DNA of 64,000 bases from Brachionus manjavacas (taxonomy: Eukaryota; Rotifera; Eurotatoria; Ploima; Brachionidae): contig JAHQIY010000023.1 of NCBI GenBank assembly GCA_019054805.1, positions 558,001-622,000 on the forward strand, read 5' to 3'. The notes beneath the pieces are model-generated. The model did not search any database and had not been told where the DNA came from. It saw nothing but the letters and a program-made list of their open reading frames with translations. The position numbers and the translations under genes are program-made. Shown here in pieces: positions 58,981-64,000 of the stretch. Positions within the stretch are counted from its first letter, which is position 1, and each line of letters opens with the position of its first letter.

Positions 58981-61900
58981 ATTTCATAATTTGAGAGGGA
59001 TAAGTGAAATTGTTTAACTATATATTATTCGAAAGCCTTATTTCAAATCTTGAGCTTAATTTATTAAGTTAACGCATTCATAAAAATCAAGGTATCGAGT
59101 TGGATATAGGTTAACAGTTTCATATTTTGAATGAGATAAGTGAAATTGTTTACTTTACTTTATTCGAAAGCCAAATTCAAATCTTAAGCTTAATAACAAT
59201 TTCAGAAATTGTATGAGATAAGTGAAATTATTTGCTTTACTATATTCGTAAGCCAAATTAATAACTTAAGCTAAGTTTAATAACTTAACGCATTAATAGA
59301 AAACAGGCTTTTGTGTAGGAGATGGTTAAACAATTTCATTACTTGTATTAAAAAAAGAAGTGAAATTGTTTTACTTTATATTATTTGAAAGCCTAATTTA
59401 AATCTTGAGCTTATTTTATCAAGTTAATTCATTCATAAAAATCAAGGTTTCGAGTAGGATATGGTTTAATAGTTTCATATCTTAAATGAGATAAGTGAAA
59501 TATTTTCTTTACTATATTCCAAAGCCTAATTCAAATCTTAAGCTTAATTTAAAATTTTAACGCATTAATAGAAAAAACAGGCTTTTAAATAGGATATGGT
59601 TAAAAAATTTCATAATTTGAGAGGGATAAGTGAAATTGTTTAACTATATTTTATTCGAAAGCCTGATTTCAAATCTTGAGCTTAATTTTTTAAGTTAACG
59701 CATTCATAAAAATCAAGGTATCGAGTTGGATATAGGTAAACAGTTTCTTATCTTGAATGATATACGTGAAATTGTTTACTTTACTTTATTCGAAAGCCAA
59801 ATTCAAATCTTAAGCTTAATAACAATTTCAGAAATTGTATGAGATAAGTGAAATTATTTGCTTTACTATATTCGTAAGCCAAATTAATAACTAATATCTT
59901 AAGCTTAATTTAATAACTTAACGCATCAATAGAAAACAGGCTTTTGTGTCGGAGATGGTTAAACAATTTCATTACTTGTATGAAAGAAGTGAAATTATTT
60001 AACTATAAATTATTTGAAAGCCTTTTTTTAAATCTTGAGCTTTGTTTATTAAGTTAGCGCATTTATAAAAACCGAGCTTTCGAGTATTAAATGGTTAAAC
60101 TTTTTCTTTACTTATGAAAGAGAAAAGAAATTGTTTAACTATATATTATACGAAAGCCTAATTTAAATCTTGAGCTTATTTTATTAAGTTAATTCATTCA
60201 TTAAAATCAAGGTTTCGAGGAGTAAATTGTTAAAAAATATCATAATTTGAGAGATTAAGTGAAATTGTTTAACTATATTTTATTCGAAACCCTAATTTAA
60301 ACCTTTAGCTTAGTTTATTAAGTTAATGCATTCATAAAAATCAAGGTTTCTAGTTTGATATGGTTTAACCTTTTCATAACTTGTAAGAAAGAAAAGAAAT
60401 TGTTTAACTATATTTTATTCGAAAGCCTAATTTAAATCTTGAGCTTAGTTTTATTAAGTTAATTAATTCATAAAAATCAAGGTTTCGAGTAGGATATGGT
60501 TTAATAGTTTCATATCTTGAATGAGATAAGTGAAATATTTTCTGTACTATATTCGAAGGCCAAATTAATATCTTAAGCTTAATTTAAAAGTTCAACGCAT
60601 TAATAGAAAAAACAGGCTTTTGAATAGGATATGGTTAAAAAATTTCATAATTTGAGAGGGATAAGTGAAATTGTTAAACTATATTTTATTCGAAAGCCTG
60701 ATTTCAAATCTTGAGCTTTATTTATTAAGTTAACGCATTCATAAAAATCAAGGTTTCGAGTTCGATATGGTTTAACAATTTCAGAACTTGAATGAAAGAA
60801 GCGAAATTGTTTAATTATATATTATTTGAAACCCTAATTTAAATCTTGAGCTTAGTTTATTAAGTAAATGTATTCATAAAAATCAAGGTATCGAGTTGGA
60901 TATAGGTTAACAGTTTCTTATCTTGAATGAAACAAGTGAAATTGTTTACTTTACTTTATTCGAAAGCCTAATTCAAATCTTAAGCTTAATAACAATTTCA
61001 GAAATTGTATGAGATAAGTGAAATTTTTTGCCTTACTATATTCGGAAGCCAAATTAATATCTTAAGCTTATTTTAATAACTTAACGCATTAATAGAAAAC
61101 AGGCTTTTGTGTAGGTAATGGTTAAACAATTTCATTACTTGTATTAAAGAAGTGAAATTTTTTTTCCTTTATATTATTTGAAAGCCTTTTTAAATCTTGA
61201 GCTTAGTTTATTAAGTTAGCGCATTTATAAAAATCGAGCTTTCGAGTAGTAAATGGTTAAACATTTTCAGAACTTGAAAGAGAAAAGAAATTGTTTAACT
61301 ATATATTATTCGAAAGCCTAATTTTAATCTTGAGCTTAATTTATTAAGTTAAGGCATTCATAAAAATCAAGGTTTCGAGTAGGATATGATTTTACAATTT
61401 CAGAAATTGTATGAGATAAGTGTAATTATTTGCTTAACTATATTCGTAAGCCAAATTAATAACTTAAGCTAAGTTTAATAACTTAACGCATTAATAGAAA
61501 ACAGGCTTTTGAGTAGGAGATGGTTAAACAATTTCATTACTTGTATGAAAGAAGTGAAATTTTTTAAATAAAAATTATTTGAAAGCCTTTTTTAAAACTT
61601 GAGCTTAGTTTATTAAGTTAGCGCATTTATAAAAATCGAGCTTTCGAGTAGTAAATGGTTAAACTTTTTCTTTATTATGAAAGAGAAAAGAAATTGTTTA
61701 ACTATATATTATTCGAAAGCCAAATTTTAATCTTGAGCTTGATTTATTAAGTTAAAGCATTCATAAAAATCAAGGTTTCGAGGAGGATATGATTTTACAA
61801 TTTCAGAAATTGTATGAGATAAATGAAATTGTTTGCTTTACTAAATTCGAAAACCTAATTAATATCTTAAGATTAATTTAATAACTTAAGCATTAATAGA

Positions 61901-64000
61901 AAACAGGCTTTTGAGTAGGAGATGGTTAAACAATTTCATTACTTGTATGAAAGAAGTGAAATTGTTTGACTATATATTATACGAAAGCCTAATTTAAATC
62001 TTGAGCTTATTTCATTAAGTTAATTCATTCATAATAATCAAGGTTTCGAGGAGTAAATTGTTTAAAAGTTTCATAACTTGTGTGAGATAAGTGAAATTGT
62101 ATAACGAAATTTTATTCGAAAGCCTAATTCAAATCTTAAGCTTGATAACAATTTCAGAAATTGTATGAGATAAGTGAAATATTTTCTGTACTATATTCGA
62201 AAGCCTAATTCAAATCTTAAGCTTAATTTAAAATTTCAACGCATTAATAGAAAAAACAGGCCTTTAAATAGGATATGGTTAAAAAATTTCATAATTTGAG
62301 AGGGATAAGTGAAATTGTTAAACTATATTTTATTCGAAAGCCTGATTTAAAATCTTGAGCTTAATAACAAATTCAGAAGTTGTATGAGATAAGTGAAATT
62401 ATTTGCTTTACTATATTCGAAAGCCAAATTAATAACTAATATCTTAAGCTTAATTTAATAACTTAACGCATTAATAGAAAACAGGCTTTTGTGTAGGAGA
62501 TGGTTAAACAATTTCATTACTTGTATGAAAGAACTGAAATTTTTTAAATATAAATTATTTGAAAGCCTTTTTTAAAACTTGAGCTTAGTTTATTAAGTTA
62601 GCGCATTTATAAAATCGAGCTTTCGAGTAGTAAATGGTTAAACTTTTTCTTTATTATGAAAGAGAAAAGAAATTGTTTGACTATATATTATTCAAAAGCC
62701 TAATTTTAATCTTGAGCTTAATTTATTAAGTTAACGCATTCATAAAAATCAAGGCTTCGAGTAGGATATGGTTTAACAATTTCAGAAATTGTATGAGATA
62801 AATGAAATTGATTGCTTTCCTAAATTCGAAAACCTAATTAATATCTTAAGATTAATTTAAAATTTCAACGCATTAATAGAAAAAACAGGCTTTTGAATAG
62901 GATATAGTTAAAAAATTTCATAATTTGAGAGGGATAAGTGAAATTGTTTAACTATATTTTATTCGAAACCCTAATTTAAACCTTGAGCTTAGTTTATTAA
63001 GTTAATGCATTCATAAAAATCAAGGTTTCTAGTTTGATATGGTTTAACCTTTTCATAACTTGTAAGAAAGAAAAGAAATTGTTTAACTATATTTTATTCG
63101 AAAGCCTAATTTAAATCTTGAGCTTAGTTTTATTAAGTTAATTCATTCATAAAAATCAAGGTTTCGAGTAGGATATGGTTTAATAGTTTCATATCTTGAA
63201 TGAGTTAAGTGAAATATTTTCTGTACTATATTCGAAGGCCAAATTAATATCTTAAGCTTAATTTAAAAGTTCAACGCATTAATAGAAAAAACAGGCTTTT
63301 GAATAGGATATGGTTAAAAAATTTCATAATTTGAGAGGGATAAGTGAAATTGTTAAACTATATTTTATTCGAAAGCCTGATTTCAAATCTTGAGCTTTAT
63401 TTATTAAGTTAACGCATTCATAAAAATCAAGGTTTCGAGTTCGATATGGTTTAACAATTTCAGAACTTGAATGAAAGAAGTGAAATTGTTTAATTATATA
63501 TTATTTGAAACCCTAATTTAAATCTTGAGCTTAGTTTATTAAGTTAATGTATTCATAATAATCAAGGTATCGAGTTGGATATAGGTTAACAGTTTCTTAT
63601 CTTGAATGAAACAAGTGAAATTGTTTACTTTACTTTATTCGAAAGCCTAATTCAAATCTTAAGCTTAATAACAATTTCAGAAATTGTATGAGATAAGTGA
63701 AATTTTTTGCCTTACTATATTCGGAAGCCAAATTAATATCTTAAGCTTATTTTAATAACTTAACGCATTAATAGAAAACAGGCTTTTGTGTCGGAGATGG
63801 TTAAACAATTTCATTACTTGTATTAAAGAAGTGAAATTTTTTTTCCTTTATATTATTTGAAAGCCCTTTTAAATCTTGAGCTTAGTTTATTAAGTTAATT
63901 CATTCATAATAATCAAGGTTTCGAGGAGTAAATTGTTTAAAAGTTTCATAACTTGTGTGAGATAAGTGAAATTGTATAACGAAATTTTATTCGAAAGCCT

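Larger units (their letters stand above)
47465..64000. repeat. Terminal satellite domain
   Basis: Continuous monomers to the window edge. At 48.7-54 kb they are diverged and mixed in orientation. From about 54 kb most share TTTCGAG ... CATTCATAAAAATCAAGG in one orientation with 132-135 bp spacing. No gene seen anywhere in it. Confidence 0.95.

Noticed and set aside
48670-64000. tRNA genes, telomere repeats or CRISPR-like spacers in the terminal repeats
   Set aside because: No cloverleaf, no short telomeric motif arrays, and repeats are contiguous monomers without unique spacers.

Overview
The window is AT-rich eukaryotic DNA with short GT-AG introns (mostly about 40-75 bp). Broken pieces of an axonemal dynein heavy chain are present, so the host lineage has motile cilia. 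A compact, AT-rich aquatic invertebrate (rotifer-like) or a flagellated fungus/protist would fit, but the species cannot be named from this sequence. No rRNA, tRNA, CRISPR array, reverse transcriptase or bacterial gene was recognised.

Layout. Positions 1-39,883 form one giant palindrome. The left arm (1-19,961) is the reverse complement of the right arm (20,104-39,883), with a spacer of about 140 bp. Arm identity is well above 99%. The differences are mostly homopolymer lengths, a few substitutions, and two repeat-copy changes: 2 versus 3 copies of a 248-bp repeat, and 9 versus 4 copies of a 90-bp coding repeat. The palindrome core (about 17,640-22,447) is a satellite of 130-140 bp monomers that themselves contain hairpins. 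The same satellite resumes at about 40,985, so each arm is a body of about 18.5 kb bounded by satellite on both sides. The left arm runs off the window. The outer 4.7 kb of the right arm (about 37,483-42,177) is tandemly repeated at 42,177-48,670 with an expanded coding array. From 48,670 to the window end there is only satellite, including a 402-bp higher-order repeat.

Gene content of the body, read outward from the core on the right arm, with the left arm mirrored on the other strand: dynein heavy-chain linker fragment (22.9-24.0 kb); a lone dynein exon (26.4 kb); a coiled-coil gene and a tnp2/CACTA-like transposase remnant on the opposite strand (26.85-29.0 kb); the 248-bp structured repeats (29.46-30.2 kb); an unrecognised six-exon gene (30.73-31.97 kb); a small two-exon candidate; a Pro/Asn/Gln-rich host-like fragment (32.7-33.6 kb); a possible dynein C-terminal scrap; a MULE (NOF-like) transposase (34.66-37.0 kb) directly followed by a Ulp1/C48-type protease with a zinc-binding tail (37.0-37.9 kb); and a ten-exon gene coding for a homeodomain, an acidic 30-residue repeat array and a long coiled coil (38.1-41.1 kb), whose last exon reads into the satellite.

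Interpretation. MULE transposase plus Ulp1 protease plus captured host-gene pieces between foldback-prone satellite blocks resembles a very large foldback/Pack-MULE-type element present as a head-to-head dimer. This is inference. Almost every gene carries at least one in-frame stop or frameshift, usually shared by all copies, so most are probably pseudogenes or rely on a feature not visible here. An assembly or foldback-read artefact must be excluded for the palindrome itself.
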